Program-made: the position numbers and the translations under genes | Assembly (NCBI GenBank): GCA_000181795.3 | Contig: CM012954.1 | Coordinates: forward strand, 17,146,843-17,210,842 | DNA from: Trichinella spiralis | Lineage: Eukaryota; Nematoda; Enoplea; Trichinellida; Trichinellidae | Direction of reading: 5' to 3' | Length of the DNA stretch: 64,000 nucleotides | Notes under the pieces: model-generated | Told to the model about the DNA's origin: nothing | What the model saw: the letters and a program-made list of their open reading frames with translations, nothing else | The model's database searches: none | Part shown: positions 14,601 through 25,886 of the stretch, piece by piece | How the letters are laid out: each line of letters starts with the position of its first letter | Position numbering within the stretch: position 1 is the first letter of the stretch

Positions 14601-17600
14601 TATTTCCGTATTTCACAATTACATCCAACTATCAATCAAGCGAACATTCGCTATGGTTGCTTAAATTTGAAAAAAAATTCATCTCCATTCACACAGATAG
14701 ATATAGACAGATATATGTGTTGGTCATTGTAAACTAGCTTCTTCTTCTTTTCATTACTTTTATTCAAGCTTTTTATTTTCTATTAGCAATGCTTTTAAAA
14801 TAAAACTAGCTATATTCTGAAAAGAAGAACATTACGCTGGTAAGTCGTCAAAGATTTGCTAACAACGGCTAGAAATTTTCTTAAATTTCTTAATCAAAGA
14901 AATTTAAGAAGAATAAAAACCAAATGAGCACTTTCTCTATGCTGAATGAACACTATCACAGGAGAAGTAATTGAATTGTAAAATTTTTTCGCGTTGGTGA
15001 ATATTACTTTAAAATAAAATTTTCACTTTCTCTATTTTTCAATCATTATTAATTTATAATTTGAAATTGAATTCCTGGAAATGAAATTGAATTAACAAAT
15101 GAAATAAATTTAAATATACCCATCGCGCGTACGTGATAATCTGACGCTTCTCAGAAGAGTATTATTGTATTTGCATTAGCAATGGTTGTCTGCTTGTTTC
15201 GACACATTATTTTCGGGAAATTTTTTAATTTCAATTAATTTATTTTTTCAAATTCAATTCAATTCAATTCAATTCAATTTCGTTTCACTTGTAAATAATG
15301 AAAAATAAATTTTCGTATGAAATCAAATTTCAGCTATTAAACGAAAAATAAATTGCAATCATTCAAATTGTCAAAATTAACTGATGTTGAAATAAATGTT
15401 TAAAAGTTAAAAAATGTGAAATCAAAAAAAATGAAAAATACATGTGATTCTTGAGATGCAAATAATAGAAGCACATTTTTAAATTAGAAAAACGATTAAG
15501 ATGGTTGTCCAACATTGATCAGCTGTTGTGTTGGATATTCTTAGAAATCACAAGTGCAAAGTTAAAATTGCAAATAGTGAACACTTGTGTCAACAACCTT
15601 TTCGCGTCTAAATTGATCAAATATGACACCAGAGGAGTTTCATGATGATCATAAAAAAGTTCTCTGTTATCAAAGTGAAATAATAAAAAAAGAAAAGGCA
15701 GCTAACAATGACCAGACAAAAAACTGAGCATCTTCTCAACAGTAGCCACTACAATAATAATAGTATTCAGTATGATGCAATCGTTGATTTTTAAGTTTTC
15801 TTTTTTTGAATTAAAATTGAAAAATTACACCAATCAATTGAAAACGGCCACTTGATAGTAAACGTTACTTACTGTATCTTTAGAAATAATGCACACATGT
15901 GTTTTTTAAACTGAAATTTTGCGTTGTTGTTTTTTGTTCAAAATTTACATTACTCTGCAAAAGAATTTGACAAATTTTTTTTATCACATACATGTACTGA
16001 AACAACTGACGTGAAATATTTCATCGTAAAAAAACGCTTTTATTATGCATACTGAAGACAGCTCTTCTCCCTAGCTCTCTTGTCTCGATGATGTAACAAT
16101 AAATAATAATAATCATAATGCTGGATGACGTTTTGACACTGAATAATGGCTGTTGAACATTTTTTGAAATAAATCGTCATCAATTGCAACCACTGCTAAT
16201 TTCTATTTTACAAAAATTACGTGACTTCAACCTAAAATACTGCTTGCATAACCATTTTGAAAATTAATCCAAAAACATTCGATTGCCAATGCAAATCTTT
16301 TGTTTGTTCAATTCTCACATCGATTCATCATCTATTCGTATTACAGCTATAAATTTATAAAGTTTTCTGCAATACACAAATCGGTATGTTGCTACATATG
16401 TAAAAGTGTTTAACCATAATATTACATTTGAAAATTTCAATATTCACATATCTTATTTTCAAAATGAAAAATACATTTTTACTTAAAAAATTTAAATTAT
16501 TCCATTGTAAATAATTGCATATATAATAAAATGCTTTTTGTTTTTCAGTTACGGTGACATGGTGCCAGAGACGATGATCGGTAAAGTAGTTGGAGGTGTT
16601 TGCTCCCTCAGTGGTGTATTAGTCATAGCTCTACCAGTTCCGGTGATAGTATCGAACTTTAGCAGAATTTATCATCAAAATCAACGCGCAGACAAACGTC
16701 GAGCACAGAAAGTTTGTTTCATGATAATTAAGAAAATATATGCATAAATAAGTAAATAATTTCATTTTCAATTTTAAGAAATTGAGAATGGCAAGAATTC
16801 AAATTGTAAAACGCGCATCTGGCCAAGCTCTTGCACACAAGAAAAGAGCCAACGAAGCCCGACTGCGTGAATTTGAGCTCGGCCATCTTAAAAGTGACGA
16901 TCTCGGTCCAGATGATATCTGCGGAATTCAGTATCAATACTTGCTCAAATGCCTCGAGCGAGTTACAGTAAGTAAATAAAAAATTGATTCAATAATTTGA
17001 AATTGTCATTTTTAAAAATAACCACATGATAACATCCAAATATCAATAACAAATAATGATATCATGTCCAAATGTCAACTTATGATGCGCCATGTCATAA
17101 ATGAATTGTATAAGCCAACTTTTCAAAAAGTTTCTTTCTTTATTTTTTTTGATCGTATACAATAGGAACGTCGCATCACCAATTCTGAGTCGAATCAAAC
17201 TCAGGATGCAACGTTGGCATTCTGCAGCATTTCGTCCAGTCCGTATCCGCTGTCAAGGGATTCAAGCTTCGACACCGAAGACAATAACACATCCACCGGT
17301 CGAGCTTTGTCAGCCTGTTTACGTTGGCTATCGCGACGACGTAAAGTAATTTTTTTCTTTATTTATTAAAATAATATTAAAATGAATGGAAGAGTAAGTC
17401 ATTGTATTTATTTATTTCTTTTCTTGATCATTATCTTCTTGGAGGAACGATGCGCATCCGGTAAAGAAGAGTCGGGACAGAATTTTTCCAAATTTCACTT
17501 ATCAGCCGAGAAAACATTGGAAACTGGCGGTCAGTCTGCGGCATCTGACCAGCTTACTTTAATTCCATTGGACAAAACCCAGGTAGGACACTCGCAGTAT

Positions 17601-17885
17601 CTGACCCCCTGATGGAGCAGCGTTTTTGAAAACGAAAACCTGGACTTACTTACCTGGTGCGAATCTGATTTTTAGGATTACAGAGATCCTAACGTCGATA
17701 GCTCTAGGTCAGAAACGTTGGCACCAGTTACGGATATGATTAAAGATGATGAACCATATCAACAGCAACAGCGACAGCAACAGCAACAACAAAGGTTGAC
17801 TCGTTTTCGATTTATCGACGAAAATCGATCAAGCAATCAAGAAATTTTTGGCAATTCTGCCTCTGACCAAACTTCCACACCCTAG
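2633..17885 (+). CDS. shl-1: Shal/Kv4 voltage-gated potassium channel alpha subunit
   Basis: This is a plasma-membrane A-type potassium channel subunit that forms tetramers. Exons I can join in frame: 2633-3768, 16549-16711, 16779-16967, 17166-17345, 17445-17582, 17676-17885, giving 671 residues (Kv4 proteins are usually 630-660). The start at 2633 gives [18 protein letters not shown], the Kv4 N-terminus that binds KChIP proteins. A T1/BTB tetramerisation domain covers about residues 38-140. S1 begins near 185. S4 (near 297-315) has regularly spaced Arg/Lys in [18 protein letters not shown]. The selectivity filter TTLGYGD is at 376-382, followed by S6 with PVPVIVSNF. The Gly379 codon is split by the first intron. 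The tail carries a Gln-rich run (CAA/CAG at about 17759-17793) and ends at TAG 17885. The first intron contains a duplicated 4.7 kb block around an N gap, so its true length is probably about 8 kb. Family assignment is very secure; the acceptor of exon 5 is less certain. Confidence 0.95.
10157..10189. repeat. Perfect 14-bp inverted repeat with 5-base loop
   Basis: The arms TTCTTAAATTTCTT and AAGAAATTTAAGAA flank the loop AATCA in the Shal intron. The same hairpin is at 14878-14910 in the second copy of the block. It is too short and AT-rich to call a microRNA precursor. Confidence 0.7.
10531..10559. repeat. AATTC pentanucleotide microsatellite
   Basis: Five consecutive AATTC-type units lie in the Shal intron. 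The same array recurs at about 15250-15280 in the second copy of the duplicated block. Confidence 0.8.
11841..11870 (+). pseudogene. Fragment of Shal exon 2 at a contig end
   Basis: After a TTTTTCAG acceptor, the first 30 bases repeat the start of Shal exon 2 (true copy at 16549), then run into the N gap. Compared with the true exon there are two single-base insertions (GGCTGCC for GGTGCC, GAGGACG for GAGACG), which would shift the frame. Errors like these are expected at a low-quality contig end, so I do not treat it as a second pore exon. Confidence 0.85.
11871..11880. other. Assembly gap (10 N)
   Basis: Ten Ns sit between two copies of the same 4.7 kb sequence. The fixed length suggests a nominal gap placed by scaffolding, not a measured distance. 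Confidence 0.98.
11881..16576. repeat. Right copy of the 4.7 kb duplicated block (Shal intron 1)
   Basis: This is the second copy of 7156-11870. It starts right after the N gap and runs without interruption into the intact Shal exon 2 at 16549, so it is the copy continuous with the rest of the gene. Differences from the left copy include a shorter TG run near 13650 and small indels in poly-T and poly-A tracts. Confidence 0.9.
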
Positions 17886-20668
17886 CTACATGTCGAACAA
17901 AAAGCAAACATACATGCATACAACATGTTTTATAAAAATAAGCCTATTGATTGATTAATTTCCACCTGAAAATTATTCTAATAATTCCAATACAAGTCAT
18001 ACAGTGAAAAAACTATACACTACAACCGACTGTCTTATGAACTGATATTGTTTTTCAAAAATAAGACAAATACACAATAATCACACATTGTGGACAGTCA
18101 AAAATTGTCCGTTTGACTACACTATCCACGTCTGCACTTTTATTTTAAAAAATCTTATTTGCATTTTAGCTTTTCATAATTGATTCAAAAAAAAATTAAA
18201 TGAAATATAACTTTGTCCCAAAAATATCCCTTCTCAGGAAAATGCTGCTTTTCTTTTAATTTTTAATAACAAAAAATAACATTTTCAAATCAATATTTGA
18301 AAAGTAGAATTTTTGAAATTTTTTTGAAATTTGAGTATTTTTACAAAACAAAAAAGTATCACAAAATATTTTTTTTGAAAAACCGATTCATGATGATGTT
18401 ATTAATTAACAGTTTTTATTGTGTCAGAATGATGAAAAATTCAATGAAACAGTTCTTCAGCGAATAAGCAGCATAAATTGTACGATCAATATTGAAAAGT
18501 CAATAAATTATATGAAAAAAATTAATTTCATTCTTCTGATTTTTTATTGAGAAATAGTGACGTCATTGGTATTCTATTTTCCTTTGCTCAAAAATTAAAA
18601 TTATTTAATGTGTCTGTCATATTGTTAAAGACTGATTTGAATTTAACATTTCCCAGCTTATCAATCCACTCACTACGTTGATCAATGAATGAAAGTCATT
18701 CAAGTAAGCAACCAAGCAAACAAACAAACAAACATTGTTGCTCAGTCAGAATTAAACAGATACTATTTCATATAATAAAATTATTCTTAATGCAAAATTA
18801 AAATTAAAATTTTATGAAAGAAAAATTGAACAGATTTCTGACAGTTTATTGTATGCAGGCTTTGCTTACTGATTTGTTAATTTTACATTTTCAAAATAAT
18901 AAAAAAAACAAAAGAATAAAATAAAGTATTACAAAAATGAAAATTATCAAAGAATGCAATAAACACTTGAAAACGAACAATGAAAATGTTTGCTTGATTT
19001 TTCAATTTCGTTAAGTTTAAAAGTAATTTAAAATTAATATTCAGTTTACATAAAAATGGAGATTTCTTCAATAATTGATAATTAATTATCTATTCGTACA
19101 TCCGTAGATACAATAAGCGGTATAAGACATGTGAAAATTTGAATACAATTTGAATACAATGTAACTTTTCATACGTCTAACAGTAGGAAATCTCAGCATT
19201 GGAATTGAGAATTGCAGTTGATTAAGATAATTTCCTTTTACTTTCTCACCTCCTGATAACCTTTACAATAAAAATCTGAATAATTTCACAATATCAAGGG
19301 ATAATTTTATACTAGTATATGAAATTAACATTTTATTCGAATTTTTGATTTTGTATTTCTGTATTTATATTTTTGCATTTATTTCACAGTAATTCAATTT
19401 TGCTCTGCGAATAAAAAAGAAAATATGAACAAGATACGAATAGAATTAAATTTGAAAACAAGAACAAAGCAAACAATTGAAATGATCAACGTTGAATGCA
19501 CGAATGCCAATGTTATTTACTGCAAATCAATTGCATCTGCGTAATTAATTATTGATAAATTTGAATACAAGAGAAAAGAAAATTTTTTTCAGTCGTACAC
19601 TAAATAAGTAAATAAATAAATAAATAAAATATATATACAGTGAGAGAGGGAGAGAAATGAATCTGTCTCGCTTGCGCTGAGTTCATGCAAAAAATATCTC
19701 TGTTTTTAACCAAACAAATGAATTTAAAAAATAAATATACTGTATATAAACATAATTAACAATTTTAATAAATCACTTCTTATATATGCTGTATGTGACA
19801 ATCGATTTCATTGCAATTCCACTAAGCGATTTTCTTTTATAAAAGTAGATTATATTTAAAGAAAAAAAGTGGTGTAAGGGGTGGAGGAGGGCGGTAAAAT
19901 CTTATAAAGGAAAATTATTGTAAAAAATGATTTTGTTTGATAATTTTCAAAATCACAGATGTATAATTTTAATAAAAAGTAAAAATCATCAGAAAATTAT
20001 CCAATTGGAATAGGATTGAATCAATATAGATTTGAGAGTTGTGAAGTTGAAAAAGCATAAAAGGATAAGCAGAAGAAGAAGATTTTGTGAGAATATAAAA
20101 TGACCAATTCAAGTAAGAAATTAAAACGAGAAACCATGGCCGAAGATTGGACGTTGCAAGCTAGCAACACAGAACGCTGAAAACAAATATAACATGAACA
20201 CCGCGCACGTAATAGCCTCCGCTATAATTGCCATCATTGACCGGCACGAATCGATTGACGCTCCCTGTTCTCTATATACATATGCATATATGCATGTGTA
20301 CATGCATACACACATCAAGCTAATACTTTTCGCTTCAGTTTCTCTTCAGCTGCTGCTATCGTCCATCTAAGCTATCGACTTATTTTACGGGAAAAAATCT
20401 TGCTACACTACACTACAATTCTACTTTGAATCTTTGAAAATTTGAAAAATCCGTTCTCCACCTTTTCAACTCGAAACAACTTTTACTGAATAACCATAGT
20501 GTTCTGTTTGTTCTTTACTATTCATTACTATAAGCAACTTTGAAATTCCAATATCTACAACTACTCATACACACACCCACATATATATATATAATATTTA
20601 ACAATTCAATTTTATATATTTATTATCTTATTGGATTTGATTTTCAAGCACACCTAACAAAAGCCGTG
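17886..20668. other. Intergenic region between Shal and ELAPOR
   Basis: I find no gene here. It should hold the Shal 3' UTR and the promoter or 5' UTR of the next gene. Simple repeats include TAAATAAATAAA at about 19605-19627 and a TATATA run at about 20582-20592. Short open frames on both strands are low in complexity and match no family I recognise. Confidence 0.6.
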
Positions 20669-23600
20669 ATGGTCTGCTGGTCGTGCGTGATAGAACGCGG
20701 GTTCATCTTCATCTCGTTAGTATATTTTTGCAATCGGTTTGCCTTCAGCCTGAGAGAATGCCAACAAGTAAGTTCATCACTTTTATCAGACACTTTAATC
20801 ACAAACTTATTGATTTTGTTCATTAAAAATGTTCTGTCAACTTTTCCATTTAGCTGTTCATGATAATAGTCATTCTGGAAATGCATCACTGACATTTGCA
20901 ATAACAAACTGACAATTCTTCTATTATACGCATTATTGTTCAATTGGTAGTAAAAAATAATTTATGCAGGGAATTAATTCTACTTTTGAAAAGCATTCCT
21001 TCCCATTTATTGTGAAAGATTTTTTCTCATTTCTGCATTCATGCTTTTTTTTGTCGAAAACTTAAAATTCACTTTAAAAACAAATTAAATACGAGCTTAA
21101 CGCATGAAAATTAAAACAACAACAAATAAACATCACAAATGACCACCGTACTTTGGAAGATTTACGGTATTCAAGATAGATAGTCAAGATCAATTTAATG
21201 AAGAGAAAATTTTGAGATCACCTCTTACCTGTTTTAGAGTGATTTTCATTTCGAATATACAGAATGCGACAAATTTGGTGGTCGATGGAGAGTTGCCGTT
21301 CCTGACGTTGGCACGTGTACTGGTGGGAAACCTCCGGCACCGGTGCGGGGTCGGGATTGCTCTTTCTCTTGTCCGCCTGGCACTTTTCTGCATCTACAAA
21401 GTCAAAATTGCCAATCCTGCCCGGCTGGCACATACAGTTTAGGAGGAGGAATAAGATATGATGATTTTCTCAACTTACCCAAAGGATTTCGAATAGTGAA
21501 CGAAATTTCATCGGCAGTTTCGATACAAACTAGTCTGATTGACAGTAATGATAAAGTTGGAAATGTTGACGATCCATCATTCAGTTGCAATGGGTAAAAT
21601 ATATACATGAAATCATTTGCATACATCTGCAAAATTAACCAAAAGGAAATATTCCATTTTTTTAGAACAGGATGGCAAATACGAGGTGGCACTTTGACTT
21701 ACATACCTAGTCCATGTCTTTCGACACTTTTGTACAATGTAAAATTAGTTCGACCAGGATTCGTTCGCTACAAATACATCTATCCAGATAGTGGTGTATT
21801 TTTAAGTTTCCATGTGAGATGTTGCATTTTCTTTTGTTAATGAAAAAGTAGATATATATATATTCACTTCGACAATCTGCGCTTTAATTTACACAGGTTC
21901 AAAATGAGCAATGCTTGAGCGTTAACGACAACACACTTTCCAAACACGCGTTTCCCCCTACAACAACGGATACCAACTGGAATGAAGAAGAAGTACCATG
22001 AATTATTTATTAATATTTGCAATAAATTTATGATTATATCTTTAAGGTCAGTTTATCCAGCGGTCCAATTCTACTTTCGTGGAAAGCGTTGGTGCTGCAC
22101 GGTCAGCATAGACCAATTGTGATCAAGAGTATTGAAATTCGAGGTAGATTGATGACAGAAAATAATAATAAATTCACATCCACAGTTGTGTTGCCATAGG
22201 TGTTGCCTATACGCAAGAATGTACACTTTGTCCAAATGGAACTTTCAGTGTTGCCAATTCAGGAGTTTGCCAGCCCTGTCAACCGGGCACATATTCCAAT
22301 GCAGGTGCTTCTTCGTGCTCCCAATGTGACAAACTATCTGAATATTCAGGTAATATGAACAAGTCAATCAAAAAAATTTCAATCTGAACAAAACCGACAA
22401 TAAAACAGACGACCGATGAAATGAATTGAAGCAGTATTAAAAGAAGAATAAAAAAATTAAAATAAAGTAGAAAGGAGAAGCAAAATGGAAATTGTGAAAC
22501 GATTATTTTTCAGGTCCTAAAGCAGCGAAATGTCAACTGCGTCCACCGTGTACTGTTCGTGATTATTATGCCGTGCATAGTGCTTGTGATCGTGAAAAAA
22601 AAGTTATAATTCTAAAATATAAAATTACTCGACAATTGATTCACACAACAACAACAATTTAAGGCTACAATTAATTATCGTTGGTCAGAACCGAAAATAT
22701 GTCGGTCCGATTTAGCTGGTGCTGTGCAATTACCTGAATCCCAATTGAATGTCAAATGCCCTCCTTGTAATCCTGGAACGTTTCTTCGTGGCGGTCGGTG
22801 CAGGATTTGTCCGAAAAATTATTTCTCATCCGGAAATGAAGGTAAAATAGTTTTCTAAAGAAGAGAGAAAAAAATTTTTTTTTTATTTTTCATCATAAAT
22901 AAAATCCCACCAACTTTCACATTAACAAATTTGACAGAATGTCAGCTTTGTCCAGCGAACACACAACCCGATTATCAGTACAGTTTTATATGGTGGAATG
23001 AACTTCCTGAAAATGTAACAAGCACATGCCAGACTTTGGAAGGGAATACTTGCGATGGATCAGAAAGCTGGCTTCCCCTGGGAGATCGAATCAGCACGTC
23101 CCACTCAAGACGCGATGATGTATATTTGTCGTTGATTTTGGAAGTTGCTGGCTTTCGATCGACTGCCAACAATGACGCACAAACGCCAGTTGGTGTGGTC
23201 ACTTTCGTATTTCAGACACAATGCATTGGTGATTGTGCATTCTTTTTCGTCGAAGTATATATTTAAATTTCACGAATATTACACAATTATATCACATGAC
23301 ACCTACTGTACAGATACCGCAAAGCGTTGGCCGACCTACAATTATAGGAGATTGGAATGGAACCGTTTCAAAGAGATCCTTCTCGTACAATATAGCATGT
23401 TCACTTTTTGAAATGTTTTTTGAAATGTTCGTTTTTTTTCTCTCAAGATATCAAGTACACCGTCCTGAACGTACAGTATTCCAGTGGATTTTTGTCCGCA
23501 GTCAACTGAGCACCGAAGAACGAATGCAAAACAGAGATGTGTCTTTTGACGAAGCATCGTTGTACGTAATCAATGTAACGAACACAATCAACGGAGGTGC

Positions 23601-25477
23601 ATCACGTTGTCTTCTTTGTCCAGTGCATCAAAATACAAAAGAGTATGGTCTGATTTTATTTTTCTTGCATCATGAATCGAATTCAATAATAATAATATAA
23701 TCATGCTTTATTGATATTCATTGGATGAATGTAAACAGAGATAAATAAGTATGAAAAAGTTCCATTTATCCACCTGATCAAATAATTAATATTCAACATT
23801 TTAACGAATCACAACAGCAATGGATTTCTTCATACAGAAGAATATAAAATTTTAAACGGATTTTCCATTTTTCAAAGGTGCTTGCCCTGTCCACCGGGCC
23901 ATTTCATCGTCAATGAAAGTGGATCTTGCGCACCATGTCCTGCAGGAACATTTCTAAACACCTCTAACAACGTCGGTCCAGAAGCTTGCATTCCCTGTGG
24001 TCCGAATTTGCAATCCAGGAAAGGCGTTGAATGTGTCGCCAATTGTAAATTGCAATTCGACGACAAACAATACGATCTTTCACCACTGAACGGGTAAATG
24101 AATCGATCGTTTTGTTGATTTCTAATTTCTAATATTAAAATTTTCAATTTCGACTCGTTGACTTCCAGAGTGTACGAGGCAAAAAGTTTGGAAATTTTCA
24201 GCCGTGATGGTTCGAGATATTTTCATCTGTTCAACGTCAGCATCTGCGGGGCAGTGAAAGCCACTTGCAAAGATACCGTAGATCAACTCAATCCAGTATG
24301 GCTTTTTTCTTCTTCAAATTTTAAAATTTCAATATGAAGACAATTGTTCTGTTTCCATTCGACGTAGAACTCAGCACCAATTCCCATACTACACAGTGAC
24401 GTTTGCAAAGTGACCGTTTTGCCCAGAGAAGCAGATACACTGTTTGCTAACCCGTTAAGGTGATCATATGATCGTTACAATGGCAACAATAAATAATTAG
24501 TGGAACTTACTTACTTGTAAAACGTTTTTCAGCATCGGTGATCGCCTCGTTGGAATTTCATCATCGCTCCGTTTCGATCAACTGACCATTCCAGAAAATG
24601 TCATAGAACAATGTGACATATGAAAATTCATTTTTTTTCTTAAAATATAATAAACGAATTAATTAATTAATTAATTTCAGGGCATTTTCCACAAACATTC
24701 TTTCTGTACAAATCATTCTCCGTGTCGAGAAGCTGTGCCAACGGCTATTACGCAATATTGACGTTCCGTTGTGATCCAGCTTCAAATAGTTCGAAAATTT
24801 CTCTACCGTCCACTTGTCCGGACGGTACATGCGATGGATGCTTATATCAGGTGGTGATTACATCACGTTTCGCTTGTCCAATCTGTTCGGCTGAAGATTA
24901 CAAAGAAATTGTTGGCGAATGTGTTAACAATTTGCAAACTATCCATCGTATACCGGCCAAGTGAGTCAAATGGAAATTATATAGTATACAAAAATAAATT
25001 CGCGTAATAAAACTTTATCAGGCATTGTATTCTAATTGGTCAAGATCACACTGAATCGACAGTGGTAAGCTGTCAGTCCATAAGTGTGCAAGTACAGTTG
25101 ATAATAGCAGTCGCCACGGCAGTCATTGTTTTCCTTTTCATCACTGTGCTACTGATACGTAAAAAGAATCAAAAGTAATAAGCCAAGCCTAATATATATA
25201 TAAATTTTCCATGTAATTCAATAATTTGCTCGTTGTCAGATTGCAATACAAATACATGAAGCTTGTCCAATCAGCGTCAGGAAAAGATGCAGAATTACCT
25301 GGTGCAGAAAGCTGTGCTCTAACTGAGGACGAGGATGACACTGCTTCTGCATCGGATCGAATTTTGTTCGTCCATGGAAAGGGAAAAAGTCGTACTTCGG
25401 GTTGGCTCACTCTAGACCGTAAAAGCACTACAGAAAATGGCTACGAAAGTACCGCTCTAACCGCTGCCAGTGACTAA
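20669..25477 (+). CDS. ELAPOR: ELAPOR1/2 (EIG121/KIAA1324, UPF0577) orthologue
   Basis: This is a large cysteine-rich type I membrane protein. Vertebrate members act in the endosome-lysosome and autophagy system. Eighteen exons join in frame: 20669-20767, 21238-21593, 21666-21813, 21897-21992, 22047-22143, 22200-22349, 22514-22602, 22664-22841, 22938-23254, 23314-23384, 23448-23642, 23878-24093, 24169-24295, 24368-24459, 24533-24612, 24681-24960, 25022-25174, 25240-25477. They encode 993 residues (human ELAPOR1 about 1013). Exon 1 supplies a signal peptide. The ectodomain has repeated growth-factor-receptor-like Cys modules (CxxC with PAGTYS or CPPCNPGTF) and the family landmarks RWRVAVP, YYPDS-like, INVTN and DGTCDGC. 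A single membrane segment (about residues 885-905, QLIIAVATAVIVFLFITVLL) is followed by KKNQKLQYKYMKLV and a short acidic tail. The 63-base intron 23385-23447 is a multiple of three and open, so an uninterrupted reading is possible, but the spliced version aligns better with the family. Confidence 0.93.
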
Positions 25478-25713
25478 ATACCACTGCACAACTGATTCTG
25501 CACATCTTAGTGGCAATACTACTTTCCAATCTGTTATTATTATTATTATTATTTTCTTCCTTTTCTTTGAAAATAATACAACTAAAATTTATTTTGTACT
25601 GTCGTTCATTGTTTGAACATTTCATACAAAATCACCTGCCAAAATGTAAATTTTGAACGTTTAAACTAAATGTGTAAATACAAATGTCTTTACGTAAAGC
25701 ATGACCAATTTGA

Positions 25714-25719
25714 AATAAA
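25714..25719 (+). terminator. AATAAA polyadenylation signal
   Basis: AATAAA lies about 240 bases after the ELAPOR stop codon, in the short gap before the convergent Porcupine gene. A further AATAAA is just downstream at about 25738. Confidence 0.5.
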
Positions 25720-25886
25720 TCCATGTCCTCAATGGGAAATAAACAAAACAAAAACAGATAAACGAATAGAAAAAAAAGTTATCCTGCAATTATTACTTAA
25801 AGCACATTTTTTTCCAGTTAATAATAATTATTATTATCATTAGTGAACAGAAAAAAATTTACAATATTTAAAATAAAAAGATATTT

